A stretch of 57,517 nt of DNA from Oscillibacter sp. (GTDB lineage Bacteria; Bacillota; Clostridia; Oscillospirales; Oscillospiraceae): NCBI GenBank assembly GCA_022795445.1, contig JAAWGR010000010.1, forward strand, positions 1-57,517, in the 5' to 3' direction. The notes beneath the pieces are model-generated. The model ran no database searches. It saw nothing but the letters and a program-made list of their open reading frames with translations, and had not been told where the DNA came from. The position numbers and the translations under genes are program-made. Each line of letters starts with the position of its first letter. Position 1 is the stretch's first letter. This document shows, piece after piece, positions 43,301 through 51,041 of the stretch.

Positions 43301-43880
43301 CACCCTGCCGGAAATTCCGGAGAAGGAAGGGGTTTACGGCGTTTGGCCCGCGTTCAGCACTACCGGGCTGGATTCGGATATTACGATAGAGGCGGTTTAC
43401 AAGCCTTGGGTGACCATCGTTTCCAGCCGTGCGCGGGATGATAAGCTTGCTCTGGCGCTGGCGGAGGGGCAATTTACGGAAGAAGCCGCCCTCCAGGTCA
43501 GCGACAGCGCCCAAACACCGCCCGCCTCAGCAGGCCAGGAAATAGATGTTTGGGATTTGGAGCTTACCGGCACAGATTGTACGGAGGATGATGGAATTCC
43601 CATCCGCCTCTTGAACCGTACCGGCGGCAAAGCCGTGATTTGGCAGTATATAGATGGGAATTGGGTAAAGGCGGATACAAAGACCAACGGACGGTATTTG
43701 CTCCTGACGATGCAGGGAACTTCTGGCACGTTCTGCGCAGCGCCTGCCCAAAGTATGTGGTTGTCATCCCTGCTGATCGTAGCAGGCGGCGTACTGGCAG
43801 CTTTGTGTACCATCCATGTTGTAAAGAAGAAAGGGCGGAAGATAAAAGCGGCAAAGAAACCGGCGCAGATAAATTCATGA
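40380..43880 (+). CDS. Large GLUG-motif coiled-coil surface protein
   Basis: This 1166-residue exported protein has a signal peptide (1-27, LLTACLLAGLALPTVWA). A repeat region of GLUG type (about 75-310; copies such as VGGIVGVNEG, VGGIAGLNGE and VGGVAGRQTG) is followed by a helical segment of heptad character (about 320-770) with many Asp/Ser/Leu-rich helices. A second set of GLUG repeats comes next (about 770-930), then a beta-rich part, and one C-terminal helix with a basic tail (about 1130-1166: SLLIVAGGVLAALCTIHVVK). It is thus anchored at both membrane and wall. Overlap with the RND gene implies a functional pair, like other exporters with a long coiled-coil partner. Function is not known. 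Confidence 0.75.
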   Translation: MKTGKRLAALLLTACLLAGLALPTVWAEPSDGNAEITISTVKEFREFAQNCALDTWSQGRTVRLTVDLNLSGQSFTPIPTFGGTFLGGGHTISGLRITAAGSNMGLFRYLQRGAVVQDLHVAGRVLPEGSGVNVGGIVGVNEGAVRNCTFQGTSGGEDSVGGIAGLNGETGEIAGCSVTGAVSGKNGTGGVVGRNLGQLIKCTNAASVNTATPDWNTGVDPMTVVDMVETAADNEEEHGLLDNHDDTGGIAGFSSGVIQSCANAGDIGYPHVGYNVGGVAGRQTGYTAGCVNSGTVHGRKDVGGIVGQAEPYIALAPGSSSLDRLRTELDTLDRLIDRALTDAERNGDAISARLSSMGTSADMARDSAKALLDQTTDFVDVNIDTINTLSATVTGALDDLIPALDELTDVSAHLETLADRLEDALRTLRDASSIGSSAADDASSAISLLRRAGELMQSAARDLRRAVEALQSAVIVKDHAAIAAAIVSLGAALDDLGSAVEQTSQASDALRAALAALREEPSLSGAQDALRQMGELLRLSAESLKEMAAVLRQTAKTLRTINANVSLDWNQVRTALQEAGTGMDSLDSAAGRLSSALGGLQEAVNGLRNLSGKLGDAMGQLADAASLGSPIGRGLEHAFTILRDVTNGLAEDGPFTFSPLGEAVQAASDDLFDSLTSISSDMKGLQASIEEAGDTLSANLRAISRQFNTVFDVLLDAITDIRDGTDSSVEDLIEDTSDQDITATHLGKVEDCRNTGTIDGDRNVGGVAGVVSIEVSLDPESDLEFSLGSTYETKAVLQDCKNQGSVTAKKDCAGGLAGRMDLGAIVNGENYGPIESASGNYVGGVAGYAEGTIRQSYAKCTLSGLHDVGGIAGWAGSLRDCCAIATVLEGTERIGAVAGSGDRDGMQNNWFVDTGVAGIDSISYAGIAEPIAFDTLRQLPGIPDALAAFTLTLTADGEIIQEIPFAYGEDLSRITLPEIPEKEGVYGVWPAFSTTGLDSDITIEAVYKPWVTIVSSRARDDKLALALAEGQFTEEAALQVSDSAQTPPASAGQEIDVWDLELTGTDCTEDDGIPIRLLNRTGGKAVIWQYIDGNWVKADTKTNGRYLLLTMQGTSGTFCAAPAQSMWLSSLLIVAGGVLAALCTIHVVKKKGRKIKAAKKPAQINS

Positions 43881-43889
43881 GTTTCTATA

Positions 43890-43917
43890 TTGACGCAGGA
43901 CCGGGCGGGCCTATAAT
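43890..43917 (+). promoter_or_regulatory. Promoter of the malate/lactate dehydrogenase-family gene
   Basis: TTGACG (43890-43895) and TATAAT (43912-43917) are spaced by 16 bases. Direct repeats GCGAAAGAA lie in the leader. Confidence 0.65.
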
Positions 43918-43976
43918 AAACATGGCAGTTTTCATGGATTGCGAAAGAATGCGAAAGAAAGGGAAGGATACAAATT

Positions 43977-45068
43977 ATGCAGTATCATCATGTCGCCTAT
44001 GAACCGCTGAAAACATTCTGCCAGGAGGTGTTTAAAGGCTACGGCTTTTCCGCCGCGGAAGCCGTCCAGATCACCGCCGTCCTCTTGGAAGCAGACCTGT
44101 CAGGCATTGAATCCCACGGCATCCAGCGGCTGATCCGGTATCACCAGGAGATCACTGGCGGGCTGGTCAAGCTGGACGCAGAACCGGAAACCGTGTTTGA
44201 AACGCCGCTGTCTGCCGTTGTGGAAGGCAACGATTGCATGGGGCAGACCTTGGGTGTCAAAGCGATGAACATGGCCATTGAGAAGGCAAAAGCCCATGGT
44301 TTTGGTATGGTCACCGTCCGGAATTCCAACCATTACGGCGTCGCGGGCTACTATGCCAGGATGGCCGTCCAGGCGGACATGATCGGGATGTGTATGACCA
44401 ATACAGAGGCTATCCTGGTGCCGACGTTCGGCCGGCAGGCCATGCTGGGTACGAACCCGATTGCCTTCGCCATGCCGGCGGACCCTGTGCCGTTCTCCTT
44501 CGACGCAGCGACGACAGTAGTGCCCCGCGGAAAGCTGGAGGTATACGCCAAACGCGGCAGCGGCCTTCCGGAAGGCTGGGCGTTGGACGAGAAGGGCCGC
44601 GACAGTGTGGACCCCGACCGGGTGCTGCATAATATCATTGCCAAGACCGGCGGCGGCATCCTGCCCCTGGGTGGTTCCGGCGAGGCGACTTCCGGTTACA
44701 AGGGCTACGGCTTTGCCATGCTCTGTGAAATCTGCACAGCGATCCTCTCCGGCGGCACGACTTCCAACTATATTTATAAAACTCCCGGACGCTCCAACAT
44801 TGCCCAATGCTTCCTTGCGCTGGACTACGGAATGTTTGGTGACAAGACGGCCATCAAAAAGGCCTTGACGGCGTATCTCCAGGAAATTCGGGACTCCGCC
44901 AAGGCGGAGGGAGAAGCGCGTATCTTCATCCACGGCGAAAAAGCTGCCGAGGCGAAAGCGCACGTTTTGAAGGAAGGCGTTCCCCTGAACGAAAAAACCT
45001 ACGCCGAGATGCAGATGATCGCCGCCCATACCGGCGCGGAAGCGTACCTCCCCGCCTATTTGGACTGA
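43977..45068 (+). CDS. Malate/L-lactate dehydrogenase-family oxidoreductase
   Basis: This 363-residue NAD(P)-dependent enzyme is of the Ldh_2 family (unrelated to Rossmann-fold LDH/MDH). Diagnostic parts are ADLSGIESHGIQRLIRYHQE (catalytic His region), VTVRNSNHYGVAGYYARMA, LGTNPIAFAMPA, and GYKGYGFAMLCEICTAILSGG near the C-terminus. Family members reduce or oxidise 2-hydroxy acids (malate, lactate, ureidoglycolate, 2,3-diketogulonate), so the substrate is open. GGGAAGG precedes the ATG. It is monocistronic, ending at a strong terminator. It is not the nickel-dependent lactate racemase. Confidence 0.9.
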   Translation: MQYHHVAYEPLKTFCQEVFKGYGFSAAEAVQITAVLLEADLSGIESHGIQRLIRYHQEITGGLVKLDAEPETVFETPLSAVVEGNDCMGQTLGVKAMNMAIEKAKAHGFGMVTVRNSNHYGVAGYYARMAVQADMIGMCMTNTEAILVPTFGRQAMLGTNPIAFAMPADPVPFSFDAATTVVPRGKLEVYAKRGSGLPEGWALDEKGRDSVDPDRVLHNIIAKTGGGILPLGGSGEATSGYKGYGFAMLCEICTAILSGGTTSNYIYKTPGRSNIAQCFLALDYGMFGDKTAIKKALTAYLQEIRDSAKAEGEARIFIHGEKAAEAKAHVLKEGVPLNEKTYAEMQMIAAHTGAEAYLPAYLD

Positions 45069-45087
45069 CTGCCGGCGAAACAAGCAG

Positions 45088-45122
45088 CATGCGCCTCCTG
45101 GAACACTCCCGGGAGGCGCATG
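45088..45122. terminator. Bidirectional terminator
   Basis: CATGCGCCTCC (45088-45098) pairs with GGAGGCGCATG (45112-45122), followed by GTTTTCG, between convergent genes. Confidence 0.8.
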
Positions 45123-45134
45123 GTTTTCGTATAT

Positions 45135-45638
45135 TCAGGTTCTCAGTTTTGTGTTGACATAATCCACAAAACAGTATGTCATGCCGTTTTCGGTCATCGG
45201 TTCGCCGGTGCTTTCGATCTCCCAGCCCGGCAGCTTATCCAGGTTTGGGAAGAACGTATCCGCATCGTCGACACAAGCGTCCACACGGGTGAGGTAAACC
45301 TTCCGGCACTGGGGCAGCAGCGCCGCATAAACGCTCCCGCCGCCAATAACCCACAGGTCATCGGAATCGGTATCGCCAACCAGGTCCAGTGCATCTTTGG
45401 GGCTGGATACGATCTCTGTATCCGCGATGTTCAATTCGGCATTTTTGCTGATGACAATGTTCCGCCGTTTTGGCAGCGGCTTCCCGCCGGGGAAGCTCTC
45501 TAAAGTCCGGCGGCCTAAAATCACGGTTCCGTTCAGCGTCAGCTCACGGAAGCGGTTCATATCCTGGGGAAGGGAAAACAACAGCTGGTCTTCCCGCCCA
45601 ATGGCCCAGTTTTGGTCTACTGCAACGATCGCGTTCAT
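45135..45638 (-). CDS. folA: Dihydrofolate reductase
   Basis: This 167-residue enzyme reduces dihydrofolate with NADPH. It shows MNAIVAVDQNWAIGREDQLL with the Met-20-type loop, an acidic substrate residue at D27 (SLPQDMNRF), ILGRRTLESFPGGKPLP, and LWVIGGGSVYAALLP for cofactor binding. The start at 45638 follows AAGGAGG. It lies 10 bases after thyA, so the enzyme that regenerates tetrahydrofolate is made with the one that consumes it. A longer upstream frame overlaps thyA and is not coding. Confidence 0.95.
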   Translation of the reverse strand: MNAIVAVDQNWAIGREDQLLFSLPQDMNRFRELTLNGTVILGRRTLESFPGGKPLPKRRNIVISKNAELNIADTEIVSSPKDALDLVGDTDSDDLWVIGGGSVYAALLPQCRKVYLTRVDACVDDADTFFPNLDKLPGWEIESTGEPMTENGMTYCFVDYVNTKLRT

Positions 45639-45648
45639 AACAGCCTCC

Positions 45649-46479
45649 TTAAATTGCAATTGGAATGGCGGCGTCAAAAGCCGAGGGGGTGTAATGCTCC
45701 AAGCGGAAGCTTTCGGGGGTAAAGGCGTAGAAGTCCGTAACCGAGGGATCGGTCTGGAATTCCGGCGCGTCCGCCGGGGACTGTTCCAGCATTTTTTCAA
45801 CCAATGGGACGTGTCGGTCATAAATATGCGCGTCGGCAATTACATGGACCAGTTCGCCAGGGATCAAACCGCTCACCTGTGCAAACATATGCAGAAGGAC
45901 GGCGTATTGTACAACATTCCAGTTGTTTGCCGTCAGCATATCCTGGCTGCGCTGGTTCAGGATGGCGTTCAGCACATTCCCGGAGACATTGAAGGTCATA
46001 GAGTAAGCGCAGGGATAGAGCCGCATTTCATGCAGGTCCTGAAAGTTGTACAGGTTCGTCAGGATCCGGCGGGAGGCAGGCTGGTGCTTCAAATCGTACA
46101 GCACCCGGTCCACCTGGTCCATCTCTCCCTCAGGGTAATGGTGTTTGACCGCCAGCTGATAGCCGTAGGCTTTGCCGATGGAACCGTTCGCGTCGGCCCA
46201 CTGATCCCAGATATGGGCGTCCAGGTCGTGGATGTTATTGGATTTCTTCTGCCAAATCCACAGCAGCTCTTTGACTGCCGTTTTCCAGTAGGTCCGGCGG
46301 AGGGTCAGGATGGGAAACTCCTTTTGCAGGTCGTACCGGTTGACAATGCCGAATTTTTTGACGGTGTGAGCGGGCGTACCGTCCTCCCACCGGGGGCGGA
46401 CCGCTTGTCCGGTGTCCCAGATGCCGTTGGCAAGGATATCTCGGCAGTTCTGGATAAAAAGGGCATCAGCGTAGCTCAT
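45649..46479 (-). CDS. thyA: Thymidylate synthase
   Basis: This 276-residue enzyme methylates dUMP to dTMP with methylene-tetrahydrofolate. It shows the catalytic C157 in LYPCAYSMTFNV, the phosphate-binding ASRRILTNL, LNQRSQDMLTANNWNV, and HIYDRH near the C-terminus. It is closer to the Bacillus/phage ThyA branch in the short N-terminal part. GGAGGTTCCCCGCC precedes the ATG; a TATAGT -10 lies near 46510-46515 on the reverse strand with a weak -35. It heads the thyA-folA operon. Confidence 0.95.
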   Translation of the reverse strand: MSYADALFIQNCRDILANGIWDTGQAVRPRWEDGTPAHTVKKFGIVNRYDLQKEFPILTLRRTYWKTAVKELLWIWQKKSNNIHDLDAHIWDQWADANGSIGKAYGYQLAVKHHYPEGEMDQVDRVLYDLKHQPASRRILTNLYNFQDLHEMRLYPCAYSMTFNVSGNVLNAILNQRSQDMLTANNWNVVQYAVLLHMFAQVSGLIPGELVHVIADAHIYDRHVPLVEKMLEQSPADAPEFQTDPSVTDFYAFTPESFRLEHYTPSAFDAAIPIAI

Positions 46480-46636
46480 GGCGGGGAACCTCCTGTTCTC
46501 AGTTCCTTTACTATACCAAATTTCCGGGGCCGTGTATAGCGGTGGATAGCTGAACTTTTTATGGAAATGAACGAAATTTTTGCCTGTTTCTCTAAAGATT
46601 ACACATAAGTTATCATAGATTTGTTAGAAATTTTCA

Positions 46637-46665
46637 TTGTAGAAATGGTGAAATTGCGCTAAGAT
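46637..46665 (+). promoter_or_regulatory. Promoter of the AraC-MATE pair
   Basis: TTGTAG (46637-46642) and TAAGAT (46660-46665) are spaced by 17 bases, diverging from thyA. Confidence 0.55.
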
Positions 46666-46705
46666 AGGGCCAATGCAGCAGTGGGGGAAAGGGGGCGCTT
46701 GCGCC

Positions 46706-47554
46706 ATGCTGGAATACAACGAGGCGGGAAGACGGGGGTGGCTGAATGAAAATTTCCGGCTGTTCCATCTCAAAGACCGCCGTGCCCAGCGCCTGGATTT
46801 CCATTACCACGAGTTTGATAAACTGATTTTGTTTCTCGGCGGCAAGGTCACGTATCAGATTGAGGGCGTAACTTATTTCCTCCAGCCCTGGGATTTGCTG
46901 CTGGTGCAGCATAATCTGATCCACAAAGCGGTCATTGATCCGGAGGAGCCTTATGAGAGGGTGGTTGTATGGCTGGGGCCGGAGTGGATCACAGCCCGCA
47001 GCGATCCTGGCGAGGCGTTGGATCTGTGCTTTGATACAACCCGGAAACGGTGCTTTCATCTCCTGCGGACGGGATCGGAACGGCGGCTGGATTATATGAA
47101 GACCATCCAGCGGCTGGAGGAAACCCTGCGGTCCGGCGCTTTTGCCGCAAACCGGCTGGCAGACCTGCTGTGCCAGGAACTGCTGATTGATGTGAACCGT
47201 GATATCTTACAGAACCGCATTGCGCAGGAAGTCCGGGAAAGCTGCCGGATAGACCCGAAGATTGAGGAAATCCTGCGTTATATCACGTCTCACTTGGATG
47301 AGGATCTGACGGTGGATGCCTTGGCGGGGCGCTTCTACCTGAGCCGGTACTATCTTATGCACCGCTTCAAGGCTGTGACCGGTTACTCGCTCCATCAGTA
47401 CATCAGCCAAAAGCGGCTCCTGCGGGCCGGAGAACTGATCCGTTCCGGCGTGCCGGCAATGAAGGCGGCGGAACAGGTGGGGTTTTCGGAGTATTCCACG
47501 TTTCTGCGGGCTTTCCGCAATATGTTCCATATGACGCCCAAGGCTTTTCGGTGA
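46706..47554 (+). CDS. AraC-family transcriptional regulator
   Basis: This 282-residue regulator has an N-terminal cupin-type sensor (DFHYHEFDKLILFLGGKVTY, FLQPWDLLLVQHNLIH) and a C-terminal double helix-turn-helix (VDALAGRFYLSRYYLMHRFK; AAEQVGFSEYSTFLRAFRN). The start at 46706 was chosen as the Met closest to the first conserved strand; a start 33 bases upstream is possible. The MATE gene begins 24 bases after its stop, so this regulator probably controls the pump. The inducer is unknown. Confidence 0.88.
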   Translation: MLEYNEAGRRGWLNENFRLFHLKDRRAQRLDFHYHEFDKLILFLGGKVTYQIEGVTYFLQPWDLLLVQHNLIHKAVIDPEEPYERVVVWLGPEWITARSDPGEALDLCFDTTRKRCFHLLRTGSERRLDYMKTIQRLEETLRSGAFAANRLADLLCQELLIDVNRDILQNRIAQEVRESCRIDPKIEEILRYITSHLDEDLTVDALAGRFYLSRYYLMHRFKAVTGYSLHQYISQKRLLRAGELIRSGVPAMKAAEQVGFSEYSTFLRAFRNMFHMTPKAFR

Positions 47555-47578
47555 GGAGAACAAGGAGGGGAATGTTTC

Positions 47579-48937
47579 ATGGGAGTCAAAGAAGGGAAAG
47601 AAATTGAATTTACCAACCAAGACCTCCGGCGGCTGATTGTGCCGCTGATCATTGAGCAATTGCTGGCGATCACGGTGGGCCTTTGCGATTCGCTGATGGT
47701 GTCTCAAGTTGGCGAGGCAGCGATTTCCGCCGTATCGCTGGTGGATACGGTCAATGTACTGCTGGTCAACGCGTTTGCGGCGCTGGCTACCGGCGGCGCG
47801 GTCATCGCGGGGCAGTATCTGGGGCGGCGCGAGCTGGAAAAAGCCGGACATTCCGGGGGGCAGCTTCTGCTGTTTATGATCGAAGTCTCCCTGCTGGTGA
47901 TGGCCCTGTTTTACCTGGGGAAGGGGTTCGTTCTGAACGTTGTGTTCGGGCAGGTGGAGCCGGACGTGGCGGCGTATGCCAACACGTATTACATGATTGT
48001 GGAGGCGTCTATCCCGTTCCTGGCGGTTTATAACGCCGGGGCAGCTCTGTTCCGCATGATGGGCAATTCTCAGATTTCCATGTGGGTTTCCCTGATGATG
48101 AACCTGATCAACGTCGGCGGCAACGCCTGGCTGATTTTCGGGATGGGCATGGGCGTGGAGGGCGTCGCCATCCCGACGCTGGTTTCCCGTGTCTTTGCCG
48201 CTGGGGCAATGCTGCTCCTGCTGCGGCGGAAGGATCTTCCCCTCAAAATCGACCGCTTTACCCTGCGGCATGACCCGTACGTGGTGAAGAACATCCTGCG
48301 GTTCGGCGTCCCCAACGGGATGGAGAGCAGTATGTTCCAATTGGGGAAAATCCTGCTGTTATCGACGGTTTCTGTTCTGGGCACGGCGTCTGTGGCGGCC
48401 AACGCCATCGGCAATATGTTTGCCTCGTTCCAGTGTATGCCGGGACTTGCCATCGGCCTTGCAATTGTAACGGTCGTGTCCCAGTGCGTGGGCGCGGGAA
48501 GCATTGAAAAAGCCCGGTTCTACACGAAGAAACTTTTGAAACTGACATACCTGTTTATGGGGGTTACCATCGCCATTACGCTGCTGGCGATGCCGGTGGT
48601 CCTGCGGCTTTACAACGTCTCCCAGGAGGCGGAGAACTATGCGCGGCAGATCATTTGGATGCACGGCGTGATTGGCATTGTAGGCTGGCCGCTGGCATTT
48701 GCGCTGCCGAATGCTCTCCGTGCGGCGGGCGATACCCAGTTTACGCTTGCGGCTTCTTCGGTGTCCATGTGGACGATGCGGGTTGGCTTCGGCATCCTTC
48801 TGGGCCGCTATCTGGGATTCGGCGTGGTTGGTATTTGGATGGCAATGTTTATTGATTGGCTGCTGCGGATCTCGCTGTTTGTCCCCCGCTTCCTTGGGCA
48901 CAAGTGGGAAACGATGGGACTTGCAAAGGATGCGTAA
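47579..48937 (+). CDS. MATE-family efflux protein
   Basis: This 452-residue membrane antiporter has twelve predicted helices. It starts TNQDLRRLIVPLIIEQLLAI, then VGLCDSLMVSQVGEAAIS, VNAFAALATGGAVIAGQYLG and GMESSMFQLGKILLLSTVSV. It belongs to a different branch from the MATE protein encoded at 26005 (the N-terminal sequences are not alike). AAGGAGG precedes the ATG. It is paired with the AraC regulator upstream. The substrate could be a drug or a metabolite. No clear terminator follows. Confidence 0.92.
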   Translation: MGVKEGKEIEFTNQDLRRLIVPLIIEQLLAITVGLCDSLMVSQVGEAAISAVSLVDTVNVLLVNAFAALATGGAVIAGQYLGRRELEKAGHSGGQLLLFMIEVSLLVMALFYLGKGFVLNVVFGQVEPDVAAYANTYYMIVEASIPFLAVYNAGAALFRMMGNSQISMWVSLMMNLINVGGNAWLIFGMGMGVEGVAIPTLVSRVFAAGAMLLLLRRKDLPLKIDRFTLRHDPYVVKNILRFGVPNGMESSMFQLGKILLLSTVSVLGTASVAANAIGNMFASFQCMPGLAIGLAIVTVVSQCVGAGSIEKARFYTKKLLKLTYLFMGVTIAITLLAMPVVLRLYNVSQEAENYARQIIWMHGVIGIVGWPLAFALPNALRAAGDTQFTLAASSVSMWTMRVGFGILLGRYLGFGVVGIWMAMFIDWLLRISLFVPRFLGHKWETMGLAKDA

Positions 48938-48997
48938 TGCTGAGATCATGCATAAAAATTGCGTTCCTTGGAAAAGTAACAAACTGGAATTAAAAAT

Positions 48998-49012
48998 GTA
49001 ACAGAATGTTAC
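48998..49012. repeat. GTAAC inverted repeat
   Basis: GTAAC-AGAAT-GTTAC lies upstream of the DUF4358 promoter and resembles the GTAAC-TTTT-GTTAC element at 5177-5190. It may be a shared operator of two cell-surface genes or chance. Confidence 0.3.
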
Positions 49013-49022
49013 GGGTTTGATG

Positions 49023-49051
49023 TTGAAATCCTACCGAGATTCCTGTATAAA
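49023..49051 (+). promoter_or_regulatory. Promoter of the DUF4358-MBOAT-DHHW operon
   Basis: TTGAAA (49023-49028) and TATAAA (49046-49051) are spaced by 17 bases. The leader of about 75 nt contains a small GGC/GCC hairpin. Confidence 0.6.
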
Positions 49052-49132
49052 AAGCAACAAATAGTGTAAATTTTCCGGGGGCTTTCGGAGCCGGGAAACC
49101 GCCGCCGGATGGGATCGAAAGGGAGCGGGTTC

Positions 49133-49618
49133 ATGAAAAAAGGGGCGGCATTTGCTATGACGGCGATTCTGCTGCTGGGCGCCGCCTGCGGCGGAACCGG
49201 TGCAGACAGCGAAAACACAACGGATGTCGACTTGTCAGCCCTGTATGCCGCGGCGGAAGCGGAGTACGGTTGGGAAGAAGGATATATGGCGGATATTGAG
49301 GGCGATTTGCTGGAAAATTACTACCCTAGGTTGAGGGATGTCCCAGCAAAGCAGCTGATTGCGAAAACGCCCGCGATGAGTTCGGATGTCAACGAATTGG
49401 TTTTTATGGAGTGCGAAGACGCCGACGGCGCCGCGGATGCCTCGGTTATCCTCCAAAACCGCATCGACGAACAGGTTGGCGGCGGGGCGCTGTATCCTGA
49501 GACCATAGAAGCATGGGAGAAAGCAGAGGTTGTGCAGCAGGGGAACTATGTTGCGATGGTGGCCTCTGGGGCGCATCAGGCAGAACTGGTGGAGGATTTT
49601 AACGAAGCCTTTCGGTAA
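49133..49618 (+). CDS. DUF4358 lipoprotein
   Basis: This 161-residue predicted lipoprotein has the signal KKGAAFAMTAILLLGAAC with the modified Cys at C19. It also has the DUF4358 core LENYYPRLRDVPAKQLIAKT, VNELVFMECEDADGAADASV and LQNRIDEQ, ending EQV...YVAMVASG. The family recurs next to MBOAT acyltransferases and DHHW proteins in Clostridia. It may help the acyl-transfer complex on the outer face of the membrane. The start was placed at the ATG before the signal peptide. The MBOAT gene follows 18 bases later. Confidence 0.82.
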   Translation: MKKGAAFAMTAILLLGAACGGTGADSENTTDVDLSALYAAAEAEYGWEEGYMADIEGDLLENYYPRLRDVPAKQLIAKTPAMSSDVNELVFMECEDADGAADASVILQNRIDEQVGGGALYPETIEAWEKAEVVQQGNYVAMVASGAHQAELVEDFNEAFR

Positions 49619-49636
49619 TAAGGAGGCGGGCCATTT

Positions 49637-51031
49637 ATGGTTTTCAGCAGCCTGACGTTTTTATTTGGATATCTCCCGCTGACGCTGGGGGCGTACTTTG
49701 CTGCGCCCCTGCGCTGGCGGAATTTCGTTTTATTGGCAGTCAGCCTGTTTTTTTACGGCTGGGGCGAGCCGGTATATTGTACCATCATGCTCCTGTCCAT
49801 CCTGATCGACTACACGCACGGGATGTTGGTGGAGCGGTTCCGGGAGGACCGGAATAAAGCGCGGTGGTTTGTTGGGCAGTCGGTGGTTTTCAACTTGCTT
49901 CTGCTGGGATTTTTTAAGTATTGGGATTTTATCGCGGCAAATCTGTCCTTGCTGCCTGGGGTGTCTGTCCCGCAGCTGGGACTGCCCCTGCCGCTGGGCA
50001 TCTCGTTCTTCACGTTCCAGACCATGAGCTACACCATCGACGTTTACCGAAACGACGCGCCTGTCCAGCGGAATATTGTGGATTTCGGCGCATTTGTGAC
50101 GCTGTTCCCGCAGCTGATCGCGGGGCCGATTGTGAAGTATAAAGCCGTGGCTGCCGATTTGAAAAAGCGGTCCTGCACAGCGGAAGGGTTTGCAGCGGGA
50201 GCCTGCCGGTTTACGGTGGGGCTGGCGAAGAAGGTGCTGCTTGCCAACGGCGCCGGGGCGCTGTGGGAGACATGCCTCGCGGCCCAGTCTGTGGGAACGC
50301 TGAGCGTCGCAGGCGGCTGGACGGGATTGTTCGCCTTTGGATTTCAAATCTACTTCGACTTCTCCGGCTACTCCGATATGGCCATTGGCCTGGGGTACAT
50401 CCTCGGTTTCCGGTTTGCAGAAAATTTTGACCACCCATACCTTTCGTCCTCTGTGGGGGAGTTCTGGCGGCGGTGGCATATGTCCCTGACCTCCTGGTTC
50501 CGGGAATACTTGTATTTTCCGCTGGGCGGCAGCCGCGGCGGTACGGTGCGGACGCTGCGAAACCTGCTGATTGTATGGCTCTGCACTGGCCTATGGCACG
50601 GGGCCAGCTGGAATTTTTTGTTGTGGGGACTGTATTTTGGCCTGTGGCTGTCCCTGGAACGGTTTCCTTTGCGAAACCTGCTTATGAAAATGCCTGCGTG
50701 GCTGAAACACGCCTATACCATCATCGTCGTTTTCGTCGGCTGGGGAATTTTTGCCATCGAAGACATTGGAGCCTGCGGCAAATACCTTTCGGTTTGTTTT
50801 GGCAATGGGGCGCTGTGGAACGCTGCCGATGGCTACCGTCTCCGCAGCTACGCAGTTATCCTGCTGCTGTTGGCACTTGGGTCGACAACGCTGGCGGTGG
50901 ATTTGTGGAAGCGTTTACCGCATTGGGCCGTGAAACTCCTGACGCCGGTGCTGATGCTCTTGGGCCTGACGCTTTGCACAGCGTACCTGGTGGATGGGAG
51001 TTATAACCCGTTTTTGTATTTCCGGTTTTAG
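49637..51031 (+). CDS. MBOAT-family O-acyltransferase (AlgI/DltB-like)
   Basis: This 464-residue polytopic membrane enzyme starts FSSLTFLFGYLPLTLGAYFA, then has PLGISFFTFQTMSYTIDVYR, LFPQLIAGPIVKY, EFWRRWHMSLTSWFREYLYF and the catalytic-His segment LWHGASWNFLLWG. It moves acyl (usually acetyl) groups across the membrane to extracellular polysaccharide or wall polymer. AGGAGG precedes the ATG. It is followed by a DHHW protein of the AlgJ/AlgX-like type that would complete the transfer. Confidence 0.92.
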   Translation: MVFSSLTFLFGYLPLTLGAYFAAPLRWRNFVLLAVSLFFYGWGEPVYCTIMLLSILIDYTHGMLVERFREDRNKARWFVGQSVVFNLLLLGFFKYWDFIAANLSLLPGVSVPQLGLPLPLGISFFTFQTMSYTIDVYRNDAPVQRNIVDFGAFVTLFPQLIAGPIVKYKAVAADLKKRSCTAEGFAAGACRFTVGLAKKVLLANGAGALWETCLAAQSVGTLSVAGGWTGLFAFGFQIYFDFSGYSDMAIGLGYILGFRFAENFDHPYLSSSVGEFWRRWHMSLTSWFREYLYFPLGGSRGGTVRTLRNLLIVWLCTGLWHGASWNFLLWGLYFGLWLSLERFPLRNLLMKMPAWLKHAYTIIVVFVGWGIFAIEDIGACGKYLSVCFGNGALWNAADGYRLRSYAVILLLLALGSTTLAVDLWKRLPHWAVKLLTPVLMLLGLTLCTAYLVDGSYNPFLYFRF

Positions 51032-51041
51032 GAGGGACGGT

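Noticed and set aside
43977-45068. Missing lactate racemase (larA) of the nik-lar operon
   Set aside because: The protein belongs to the NAD(P)-dependent Ldh_2 family, not to LarA, and it has its own promoter on the other strand.
44100-45083. Reverse-strand open frame opposite the malate/lactate dehydrogenase-family gene
   Set aside because: It mirrors a well-matched enzyme gene; its composition is that of a complementary frame.
47207-48340. Reverse-strand open frame of 377 codons opposite AraC and MATE genes
   Set aside because: It crosses two real forward genes and is rich in Gln, His and Arg, as expected from an antisense frame.
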